A stretch of 8,269 bases of DNA from Chloroflexota bacterium (lineage in GTDB: Bacteria; Chloroflexota; UBA6077; CF-72): the NCBI GenBank assembly GCA_019247135.1, contig JAFAPL010000087.1:1-8269 (forward strand), given 5' to 3'. Under the pieces are notes generated by a model that ran no database searches, was not told the DNA's origin, and saw only the letters and a list, made by a program, of their open reading frames with translations. Within the stretch, counting starts at the first letter, position 1. Each line of letters starts with the position of its first letter. Below are positions 1 to 5,854 of this stretch, piece after piece. A program made the translations under genes and the position numbers.

Positions 1-583
1 CTCCCGGCGGGGATCCGTCAATTCCGTTGATGTTGTTCTCGGCGCAGAAAGGATGGCCATACCACGGATTGGTGCCCTGGAGTACCGGCGCGTTCGCGAG
101 CCACGGTTCAAACGGCTTATCACCCGCGCTCCAGCCCTGAAATAGCATTATCGCGACGTATATGCCATGGTCACGTGACTCAAGCACGCGAGTCCGCAGA
201 CGCTCGAACCAATCCTCATCAAACTGGGTCAGGTCGAACTTTCGTTTTCCGTCGCGGGCGATACCAGGCCCTGTGCGTGCCCATGGCAAGGGCTCAAAGT
301 AGTAATCGCCTTCCCACCACGATCCCCAGCGAGCGTTCTCCCAGTTCCACAAGCGCATGAAGTTATGCCCGTATTCGGTCATGAACGCTAACCATCCACG
401 CCAATCGAACGGAGATGGCGGATCAGCGATGCCCGCTTCCTGCAGGGTCGCCCACGTGTGCGAGCCGGCCAGCAGCAGAGGGCGCCCTAAAGCGTCGGCG
501 AAGTAGCGCGGATTCCTGGAGTCCACCCGCAACGGACCACGCGTGGGTGCCGATCGCTCCGTTCCGATTGGAGCCTCAGGCAT
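1..583 (-). CDS. Glycoside-hydrolase-like TIM-barrel protein (apiosidase-like/DUF4038 type), partial
   Basis: The reading frame is open from an ATG at 583 to the left edge, giving 194 N-terminal residues; the C-terminus lies outside the window. The N-terminus has the pattern GPLRVDSRNPRYFADALGRP followed by LLLAGSHTWATLQE, which resembles the opening strand of DUF4038/apiosidase-like and GH5-like barrels (a residue-then-GRP-then-LLLAG-then-W pattern). It then shows NFMRLWNWE, the usual second-strand region, and later a long surface loop with several Trp/Tyr residues (WWEGDYYFEPLPW) that looks like a carbohydrate-binding cleft. No signal peptide is visible, so a cytoplasmic enzyme is inferred. 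The ATG overlaps the stop of the upstream hydrolase gene by 8 bases (ATGCCTGA), so the two are probably translationally coupled in one operon. The catalytic acids would lie in the missing part, so activity cannot be confirmed; the family call rests on recalled motif similarity. Confidence 0.75.
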   Translation of the reverse strand, partial: MPEAPIGTERSAPTRGPLRVDSRNPRYFADALGRPLLLAGSHTWATLQEAGIADPPSPFDWRGWLAFMTEYGHNFMRLWNWENARWGSWWEGDYYFEPLPWARTGPGIARDGKRKFDLTQFDEDWFERLRTRVLESRDHGIYVAIMLFQGWSAGDKPFEPWLANAPVLQGTNPWYGHPFCAENNINGIDGSPPG

Positions 584-1514
584 CGTCGCCCAGATCAGCC
601 GTGCTCTCGGAGGACACAGCCTGGACCGAATGGTCTAGGCCGACCGTGCCATCCGGATGACGGTCGAAAAACCCCCAATCGTGGTGCGGAACGACTATGT
701 CAGCGTTCATTCGCATCCAGGCGTATGCCCGGATAACGGCCTCCACATCGAAAAAAGCGCCCATCGGCCAGTTCAGTTCGATGTTTTGATAGAAGGGCAC
801 CAAGTCGCCCGGGATACACACGCGTCCGACCTGCGTGTCGAGCAGGACCACCTGCGTACCGGGGCTATGGCCGCCTAGCAGGTGAACAGTAACCCCGTCG
901 GTGACCCGCAGATTCCCGTCCACGAGCTCTAGACGATCGCGGACATCGAGCAGATTGAACGCCATTTCGGGGTAGTAATAAAGCGCCCAACGTGGAGGAT
1001 GGATCGCGAGAGGAAGCTCTCGCTTTTGCACGATGAATGTGGCGTTCGTAAATCTGGTGTTGTTGCCAATATGATCGAAGTGACAGCAAGTATTGATTAC
1101 CACGTCGATGTCTGCGGGCTCAAGGCCAAAACGGGCAAGCTGTGCCTCGACCGTCCACTCTGGCCGACGGCGAGTCCAGATTGCGTGCTGGCGGAGGACG
1201 GAGCCCCCTATTGCGGGACTCTGCTCGCTCAGATCACACCCCGTGTCGACCACGATATTCAGGCCTGCTCCTTCGATTAGCCACATCGTCAGCGGCGAGC
1301 GAAGGCCCGCCATCTTGACATCGCCGAAGTCGAGTTCGTCCTCCCAACCGCACGGCCGGTGTTCGGGCTCGATCGTGAGATTCACTCCATGCAAGGCATA
1401 CGGCGCCGGCGCAGGTCCTGCCTCGTCGCCGAGAGGCAGTAGGTGTGCTCTTATCGTCGTTCGCGCGTCATCCACCCCATGACGTCCATCGTACGACCCC
1501 AACTGTTCTCGCAC
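576..1514 (-). CDS. Metallo-beta-lactamase-fold hydrolase, N-acyl homoserine lactonase-like family
   Basis: This 312-residue protein has the layout of the AHL-lactonase-like MBL branch (AiiA/AttM type), which hydrolyses lactones or related esters in the cytoplasm with two metal ions. Visible landmarks are WLIEG-then-VVDTGC (about 78-93), the metal motif region TCCHFDHIGNN (142-152), GGHSPGTQ (214-221, His216), PGD (235-237, Asp237) and VPHHD (275-279, His277 or His278). The first ligand of the usual HxHxDH motif is Cys143 instead of His; the other ligands are present. The GTG at 1514 gives the longest frame, but the AAGG run directly abuts it; in-frame TTG (codon 5) and GTG (codon 14) are alternatives, so the first about 14 residues are uncertain. 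It is the first gene of an operon with the glycosidase-like gene, and diverges from tetR. True substrate is unknown; quorum quenching is only one possibility. Confidence 0.88.
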   Translation of the reverse strand: MREQLGSYDGRHGVDDARTTIRAHLLPLGDEAGPAPAPYALHGVNLTIEPEHRPCGWEDELDFGDVKMAGLRSPLTMWLIEGAGLNIVVDTGCDLSEQSPAIGGSVLRQHAIWTRRRPEWTVEAQLARFGLEPADIDVVINTCCHFDHIGNNTRFTNATFIVQKRELPLAIHPPRWALYYYPEMAFNLLDVRDRLELVDGNLRVTDGVTVHLLGGHSPGTQVVLLDTQVGRVCIPGDLVPFYQNIELNWPMGAFFDVEAVIRAYAWMRMNADIVVPHHDWGFFDRHPDGTVGLDHSVQAVSSESTADLGDDA

Positions 1515-1538
1515 CTTAGGAATTGAGTTTGGACATGT

Positions 1539-1566
1539 GGTCAGCCTTGACTGACCGCTGAGACAA
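1539..1566. promoter_or_regulatory. Candidate TetR operator between hydrolase operon and tetR
   Basis: Two overlapping signals are seen. First, a perfect 6-bp inverted repeat, GGTCAG (1539-1544) and CTGACC (1551-1556), with a 6-base spacer. Second, a 21-bp box at 1546-1566 read as CTTG-A-CTGACC-N5-GACAA, which recurs at 5299-5319 with all the fixed letters identical. The site covers the -35 and spacer of the tetR promoter and the first transcribed bases of the hydrolase operon, so a bound repressor would block both. Assignment to the adjacent TetR protein is inferred from position. Confidence 0.6.
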
Positions 1567-1576
1567 AGAGTATTAT
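1547..1576 (+). promoter_or_regulatory. Promoter of tetR
   Basis: TTGACT (1547-1552) and TATTAT (1571-1576) are separated by 18 bases and match the housekeeping sigma consensus closely. Transcription should begin at about 1583-1586, which coincides with the GTG start codon at 1586, so the transcript is predicted to be leaderless. No Shine-Dalgarno sequence precedes the GTG, which agrees with this. Confidence 0.7.
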
Positions 1577-1596
1577 GCGCGCCCAGTGGTTGTCAA
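1567..1596 (-). promoter_or_regulatory. Promoter of the hydrolase/glycosidase-like operon
   Basis: On the minus strand TTGACA (1596-1591) is followed after 18 bases by TACTCT (1572-1567). The lipoprotein gene has the same hexamers with the same spacing at 5372-5343. Its -35 lies inside the first codons of tetR, and its -10 shares two bases with the tetR -10, so the two promoters cannot be occupied together. The predicted start at about 1560 gives a leader of about 45 bases containing the inverted repeat. Confidence 0.6.
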
Positions 1597-2440
1597 GCGT
1601 GCGCAGTCCCAAGACGCGCCGTCGACTGGTGACCGACTGGATGGGCTACTCGTCGCCGCCTGTCGGATGATCGCGAGGTACGGAGCGCGCAAACTGAGCT
1701 TCCGTGACGTCGCAGAGGAAGCGGGCGTCTCGAAGGCACTAATCTCCTATTACTTCTCGGGGCGCAACGATCTGCTCGCGCGCGCGTACGAGTTCTCCGA
1801 CGACCGCGCGCGCGAGCGCGTCTCCGATGCGTTCGAGCCTGTCGAGTCAGGAGCAGTCCGTCTCTCCCGCGTGCTGGCGCTGTATCTAACTGATGATCCG
1901 AACATGCAAGAGGACTGGATCCTCTGGTCTGAGTTATCGTCTGCCGCGATGTTTGAGCCGGACCTCCGCCCGGTCATGGAGGCCTCGTTCGTGCGTTGGA
2001 CCGATTGGATTCGAGGCCTCGTACGGGATGCTGTCGAGGAGGGTTCTATCGATATCGGGGCCGACGCCGACAAGACCACGCTGCGCCTGGTGGCGCTCAC
2101 CGATGGACTAGGATCTCTTCTCGCCCGGGGATTGATCGAACGGGAGGCCGCGCGCGAAGTACTGGCTCAACACCTTGACGCCAGCCTTGGCCGAACCTCC
2201 CGCAGTTCCACCGAGGGCTCCTCACGCGCCGAGCCACCGGCGATCGGGTACATGCGGCTGCTCGCGTATCAATTGCAAAATGCGGTGGAACAGCTCGAGG
2301 GCTTGGCATCTACTTCCGCGGAGAGAGACGCGATCCAAACGGTGACCGAACTCATCAGATCTCGGACCGGCCAGCACAGCATGAACACCCCCTCAGGAGA
2401 GCGGTTAAACAAGCACGCCGAAAGACCGCCGTTGTCGTAA
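1586..2440 (+). CDS. TetR/AcrR-family transcriptional regulator with long C-terminal extension
   Basis: This 284-residue DNA-binding repressor-type protein has a typical TetR N-terminal domain: a first helix at about 17-32 (LDGLLVAACRMIARYG), then a helix-turn-helix at about 39-58 (FRDVAEEAGVSKALISYYFS) with the conserved turn glycine (Gly47) and the Tyr-Phe end of the recognition helix, then GRNDLL. The ligand domain (about 65-200) is acidic and helical, with tryptophans at DWILWSE and VRWTDWIRG. Most TetR proteins end near 190-220 residues; this one continues about 80 residues past a Ser/Arg-rich linker (about 203-215) into another predicted amphipathic helix region (YMRLLAYQLQNAVEQLEGL). 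The GTG start fits the TATTAT box 9 bases upstream and a leaderless message. It diverges from the hydrolase operon and is the likely reader of the boxes at 1546-1566 and 5299-5319. The inducer is not deducible. Confidence 0.92.
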   Translation: MVVKRAQSQDAPSTGDRLDGLLVAACRMIARYGARKLSFRDVAEEAGVSKALISYYFSGRNDLLARAYEFSDDRARERVSDAFEPVESGAVRLSRVLALYLTDDPNMQEDWILWSELSSAAMFEPDLRPVMEASFVRWTDWIRGLVRDAVEEGSIDIGADADKTTLRLVALTDGLGSLLARGLIEREAAREVLAQHLDASLGRTSRSSTEGSSRAEPPAIGYMRLLAYQLQNAVEQLEGLASTSAERDAIQTVTELIRSRTGQHSMNTPSGERLNKHAERPPLS

Positions 2441-2592
2441 GCGGGTGATCCTTCAAGTGGGGCGCGGGATCATCGCACGCGCAGATCCATACGCCGTCAG
2501 AGGAGCCGGGATCTGTGCCGATTCCGACCGCTAGCCCGCTGGCTGCTGGGCGCGACGGGGCCGAGTTGACGGCAGTCGGTCAGCCCTCAATT
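2441..2592. other. Convergent gap between tetR and the isomerase-like gene
   Basis: The two flanking genes end toward each other across 152 bases. A weak inverted repeat, CAGATCC (2482-2488) and GGATCTG (2509-2515), has a 20-base loop and no following T-run, so I do not call a terminator. No gene is seen here. Confidence 0.4.
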
Positions 2593-3594
2593 TCAATCGC
2601 CGGTTAGGGCCGCGTAGACAATCTCGTGGGCACGTACCGCGTCGTGGCCTGCGCGCGCTTCCTCCAGTGCCGCGTCGTCGATGCGCGACGCGATCTGCCC
2701 GAGCGCATGCCATTGCTCCACGCTCCGTCGAACGGCGGCGATTCCGTCCTCCGTGTAGGGATAGAGATCAAGGCCGAGCCGACCGCCTGAGCTTTCATAA
2801 GAGGAGCTTCGCAGATAGTGCGCGAGCTCCAAAGTCTCGATGAACTTCAGCGATCCTACCATCGTCTTGTCATCGAGCGTCCCCCATCCTGAGCTCGCAT
2901 GCATGTGCCCGAGCGCGCCATCGCGCTCGAGCAGAGCCGCGCATTCGGCAAGCCCTTCGCCGGTCATGAACACGTTCTGCCAGTCGAGATTGACCTTGAT
3001 GTTGGAGTGACCGCGTTCTCGGAGAACGCCAACCATATGTAAAGCGGTCGACACATTACGAAGCAGTACTTTCATCGCGGGCTCGGAGTTCTTCGGCTCC
3101 AACCACAGGTCTATGCCATGTCGCTGACACCGCGCAGCTGCTTCATCAAGCGCGTCGATCAGCAAATTCCAGGCTTCTTGGTACCGAATCTGAAATGGGT
3201 AGTTATAACCCTCGTTACCCGGCCAAATGATCACGTTCGCGCCCAATTCACCCGCGAGATCGATACATGCGAGCGTCCTTCGCAGCGCAGCAGCTCGAGT
3301 GGCAGGCTCTGGCGAGGTGAGACCGCCCCGAGCAAAATGCGGCTCAGGATGCAGCGCCGCGGCCAACACATAGATGTCGTGGTCGCCAAGGGCGATGCGA
3401 ACCTCGTCCAGGTTGTCCTCGTTGAGTGACTCGGGGTAGTAGAACTCGTAACCGTCCACGTACCCCTCCAGCCCTTCCACGGCGCGACTGACGCGCTGGG
3501 CCGTCGTCTCGCCGGCGAGTTCCGGCCGGTGGCCCCCGGGCACGAATCGCGTCACTAGCGGACCCAGGCTTCCAAGGGCTAGGCTCGTCTTCAT
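2593..3594 (-). CDS. Sugar phosphate isomerase/epimerase-like TIM-barrel protein (xylose isomerase-like)
   Basis: This 333-residue cytoplasmic protein belongs to the xylose-isomerase-like/AP-endonuclease-2 barrel group. Recognisable blocks are YEFYYPESLN (49-58), LHPEPHF (81-87), IIWPGNEGYNYPFQ (122-135, comparable to the WGGREG strand of XylA), LWLEPKNSEP (163-172, comparable to IEPKPNEP with metal ligand Glu166), VNLDWQNVFMTGE (201-213, Asp204 at the place of the second acidic ligand), GHMHASSGWGTLDD (229-242) and LDLYPYTED (275-283, Asp276 as a late ligand). The metal site therefore looks largely kept but differs from true XylA, notably His at the HMHA strand instead of Asp. Members of this group include isomerases, epimerases, dehydratase-like enzymes and C-deglycosidase subunits, so the exact reaction is open. 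The ATG at 3594 is the only good start; GGTGG lies 6 bases upstream. It follows the lipoprotein gene by 115 bases and is probably co-transcribed. Confidence 0.87.
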   Translation of the reverse strand: MKTSLALGSLGPLVTRFVPGGHRPELAGETTAQRVSRAVEGLEGYVDGYEFYYPESLNEDNLDEVRIALGDHDIYVLAAALHPEPHFARGGLTSPEPATRAAALRRTLACIDLAGELGANVIIWPGNEGYNYPFQIRYQEAWNLLIDALDEAAARCQRHGIDLWLEPKNSEPAMKVLLRNVSTALHMVGVLRERGHSNIKVNLDWQNVFMTGEGLAECAALLERDGALGHMHASSGWGTLDDKTMVGSLKFIETLELAHYLRSSSYESSGGRLGLDLYPYTEDGIAAVRRSVEQWHALGQIASRIDDAALEEARAGHDAVRAHEIVYAALTGD

Positions 3595-3709
3595 CCTCGG
3601 CCACCGCTACGCATACCACGTCGCTTCGCTGGAGTCACGCTCATCGGCGATCCACACATCTCCCGCATCCTATTCAGCAGCGGAAGTGCGTGATGACCCG
3701 CAGAGGAAG

Positions 3710-5287
3710 TCAGCTCACCCAGACGTCGGTGAAGGCCTTGCCGCCGAGCGGCCCGAGCGGAGATGGTCGCATGCCTCCGACGCGGTGGCCGACACCGTCG
3801 AGAATCGGGTAGAAGCCCCAGATCAGATAACCGCCCTCGTCCCACAGCAGCTTCTGGAGCTCGTTGTATAGATCTTGCTGTTTTGCCGAGTTCGATTCCG
3901 CCAGCACTTGATCATAAAGGCTCTGGAACCGGGCGTTATGCCAATGAGTTTCGTTAAAGGGAGCACCCTGCACAAGCGACTTCGCATAATGCGTGACCAG
4001 TGGCTCCGTAAACCATTCCGACTGAGCGAAGTTTTCCTTCAGGTAGACAGGCCCGAAGTAGATGGACGACGGCTGTTGATTGAGGCTCATCGTGACCCCC
4101 GCACCGGCCGCCTGACGCGCGAATACCGTCGCGGACTCGAGCATGCCCGTCGCAACAGTGGAGGTGTTCAGTGTGACGTGTAGACCTTCGCGACCGGCCG
4201 CTTTTAGCAGGTGTTTCGCCTGTTCCAAGTCTTGCGTGCGCTGGGGCAAAGCGGTGTCGTAATGTGGAAGATGTTTGCCATATATGTCGTTTCCGATGGT
4301 CCCGTACCCGCTCTGCGCTTCTTCGACGAGCTGGGGGCGGTTCGCGATCAGCCGCATAGCCTGGCGCACTCGCACGTCGCGGAATGGCTCCAAGTCAACG
4401 GCCATGTAGATCGGCACCATGTTCGACCCTTGAGCCTCGAGGACGCGGAACTGTTTTGACTGCTTTTGGCTGGTGGCCTGGGCGTAGCTAATGCTTTCGA
4501 TCGCGTCCACCTGGCCACCCAACAGCGCGTCGTATCGGGCGGTGGCATCGGGGATCGATACCAGCTCGAGCGTATCCACGTACGGTTTGCCGTGCTGCCA
4601 ATAGTTCTCATTGCGAGTAAACGTGCTGTACTGTCCTGGCTTCCACTTCACGAACTTGAACGGCCCGGTGCCTATCGGATGGTTGAAGCTCGTCGTCCCG
4701 TTCTTCACGATAGCCATATAGTCGAATGCAAAGAAATAAGGCAGCAGTGTGTTTGGCTGCGTGAGAGGGATGCGCAGCGTGAGCCGATCCAGCTTGCGAA
4801 TCCCATTCGCGTTGATGAAGTTGGCGATATAGAGACCGACGAGCCCGAGTTTAGGATTAGCAATTCGGCGCAAGGTGTAGATCACGTCGTCGGCGGTGAG
4901 AGGCGAGCCGTCGTGGAATGTCACGCCACTTCGTAGTCGAACGGTCCAAGCGTCGAATGCGGCGTTCGGTTCGAATGACTCTGCAAGGTAATGAGCAAGA
5001 GAAAGGTCTGGAGCCAGAGACACAAGGGGATCGAAAAGGTTCTCCGCTCGCGCATCATCGACGTCCGCCACCGGACCGTTGGGATCTAGAGTTTCACTCG
5101 ATCCGCCACCTATGAACGCAATCTTCAACGTTCCACCGCGCCGGGGACGAGCTGTTGTTGTGCTCTTTGACGTGCCGCCGCAAGCCCCGAGTGCGCCGAG
5201 CGCCAAACCTGCGCCAGCCCATGTTGCTCCCTTGACGAACTCGGCACGCGTCAGACGTCCATCACGCGGGGGTTCTGGTGAATCCAT
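3710..5287 (-). CDS. ABC transporter substrate-binding lipoprotein, family 5 (peptide/nickel/sugar type)
   Basis: The 525-residue product has a lipoprotein signal: a basic N-region with TRAEFVKGA (13-21), a hydrophobic stretch, then the lipobox LGAC with Cys36 as the lipidated residue. TRAEFVK resembles a Tat motif with the second arginine replaced by alanine. The mature part shows the family-5 pattern: RRGGTLKIAF (start of the fold), LDPNGPVADVDDARAENLFD, then LAESFEPN, WTVRLRSGVTFHDGSPLTAD and GTGPFKFVKW, each standard in DppA/OppA-type proteins. It should capture an extracellular solute at the membrane face. The ATG at 5287 is preferred over an in-frame GTG at 5299 because GAGGA ends 5 bases before the ATG. 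No ABC permease or ATPase genes are in the window, so it is an orphan here. Its promoter and a TetR-box candidate lie directly upstream. Substrate specificity within the family is not readable from sequence; the nearby isomerase suggests a sugar-containing solute. Confidence 0.93.
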   Translation of the reverse strand: MDSPEPPRDGRLTRAEFVKGATWAGAGLALGALGACGGTSKSTTTARPRRGGTLKIAFIGGGSSETLDPNGPVADVDDARAENLFDPLVSLAPDLSLAHYLAESFEPNAAFDAWTVRLRSGVTFHDGSPLTADDVIYTLRRIANPKLGLVGLYIANFINANGIRKLDRLTLRIPLTQPNTLLPYFFAFDYMAIVKNGTTSFNHPIGTGPFKFVKWKPGQYSTFTRNENYWQHGKPYVDTLELVSIPDATARYDALLGGQVDAIESISYAQATSQKQSKQFRVLEAQGSNMVPIYMAVDLEPFRDVRVRQAMRLIANRPQLVEEAQSGYGTIGNDIYGKHLPHYDTALPQRTQDLEQAKHLLKAAGREGLHVTLNTSTVATGMLESATVFARQAAGAGVTMSLNQQPSSIYFGPVYLKENFAQSEWFTEPLVTHYAKSLVQGAPFNETHWHNARFQSLYDQVLAESNSAKQQDLYNELQKLLWDEGGYLIWGFYPILDGVGHRVGGMRPSPLGPLGGKAFTDVWVS

Positions 5288-5292
5288 CTCTT

Positions 5293-5297
5293 TCCTC
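5293..5297 (-). promoter_or_regulatory. Ribosome binding site of the lipoprotein gene
   Basis: GAGGA on the minus strand lies 5 bases before the ATG at 5287. It supports that ATG over the in-frame GTG at 5299, which overlaps the operator-like repeat. Confidence 0.7.
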
Positions 5298-5298
5298 A

Positions 5299-5320
5299 CT
5301 TGTCTGACCTACCGGACAAG
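5299..5320. promoter_or_regulatory. Candidate TetR operator in the lipoprotein-gene leader
   Basis: The 22-bp element has perfect outer arms, CTTGTC (5299-5304) and GACAAG (5315-5320), and contains the box CTTG-T-CTGACC-N5-GACAA at 5299-5319. This matches the site at 1546-1566 at all 15 fixed positions, with differences only in the six variable ones. It sits between the predicted transcription start (about 5336) and the ribosome binding site, a roadblock position. That TetR binds it is inferred. Confidence 0.6.
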
Positions 5321-5342
5321 AGCAGCTGGCCAACCGTACAGG

Positions 5343-5372
5343 AGAGTATCTCTGCGTGCCGTGCTCTGTCAA
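5343..5372 (-). promoter_or_regulatory. Promoter of the lipoprotein/isomerase operon
   Basis: Minus-strand TTGACA (5372-5367) and TACTCT (5348-5343) are separated by 18 bases, the same hexamers and spacing as the hydrolase-operon promoter at 1567-1596. The predicted start near 5336 gives a leader of about 49 bases that includes the operator-like repeat. Confidence 0.65.
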
Positions 5373-5410
5373 GCAAGTCGCCCGCGCCGCTCTGTCACGC
5401 AAGTCGCTCG
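5363..5410. repeat. Tandem direct repeat overlapping the -35 region
   Basis: Two 22-base copies, starting at 5363 and 5389 (period 26), differ at only two positions: the core is GCTCTGTCA then (A or C after C) GCAAGTCGC. The left copy contains the TTGACA -35 on the minus strand; in the right copy the same place reads GTGACA. It may be a duplicated promoter segment or a pair of activator sites. Confidence 0.55.
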
Positions 5411-5854
5411 GCCGGTGAGCCCCGAAGAAGGTTGGCGAGTTGACTTGTAGCGGCAGGCCATTCGCTTGAGAGCGAGCTGCGACCTGGACGAGCGTTCAGC
5501 CTGGATTTGAGGATCCGAGGGACGCGAACCGGCTCTCCACGCCGAAGATCTCCTCGACCCAACTGTCGAGCGAGGAAGACTCGATCAAGCGCGACTGCCC
5601 GCAGGGCACAACCCTGACAAATGGGCTGTACGGAAGCGGGCAAAGCGAGCCTTGCCGACCCGTACCGACCCCGCTGCCTCTACTCTGGGGAGAAGCTGGC
5701 ACGACAACGCCTTGATTGGCCGTTCACGTCGCCGAAACGGCAAGCTCCTACACCGCTTCCGGCAGCCTGGCGCCGCGCGGCTAGCTGGGGATCACGTCAT
5801 CTCGACGAGCCGGCGAGTGCGTTCCCCGCGCGGGTCCTGGTAGGAGTCGCTCGC
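5411..5854. other. Long intergenic stretch between lipoprotein and permease genes
   Basis: No intact gene is supported here. It holds a probable decayed excisionase-type reading frame (about 5496-5640) and a short hairpin at 5639-5656 (arms GGCAAA and CTTGCC, one wobble pair) without a T-run. A GC-rich palindromic stretch just after the permease stop (CCCGCGCGGG, about 5826-5835) might help end its transcript, but it also lacks a T-run. The mixed character suggests degraded accessory DNA. Confidence 0.45.
5496..5640 (-). pseudogene. Remnant of a small excisionase/helix-turn-helix DNA-binding protein
   Basis: The minus-strand frame ending at the stop at 5498-5496 reads PYSPFVRVVPCGQSRLI then ESSSLDSWVEEIFGVE before about 14 more residues. 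The pattern VRVVPCG-x-x-RLI-x-x-x-x-LD-x-WVEE is what the second half of excisionase-family (MerR-like winged) helix-turn-helix proteins in actinobacterial integrative elements looks like. Third codon positions in this stretch are strongly G/C, as in real genes. The expected first half, with the helix-turn-helix, is not found in any of the three frames immediately upstream (5641-5854), and no good start or ribosome site is seen. I infer a truncated relic of a mobile element; no integrase or att site is visible nearby. The family call is from recalled pattern only. Confidence 0.38.

Noticed and set aside
1093..1482. A 129-codon plus-strand open frame opposite the MBL hydrolase
   Set aside because: Low-complexity Ser/Arg/Pro product, antisense to a gene with clear metal-binding motifs.
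1586..1600. An ATG at 1575 as an earlier tetR start
   Set aside because: It is not in frame with the TetR reading frame and sits inside the -10 box.
2482..2515. Inverted repeat as a bidirectional terminator between tetR and the isomerase-like gene
   Set aside because: Only 7-bp arms with a 20-base loop and no T-run on either side.
4466..4936. A 156-codon plus-strand open frame opposite the lipoprotein gene
   Set aside because: It lies wholly inside the well-supported substrate-binding protein on the other strand and shows no recognisable motif.
5639..5656. Hairpin as a terminator for the permease transcript
   Set aside because: It is about 200 bases past the stop, has a short stem with a wobble pair and is not followed by a T-run.
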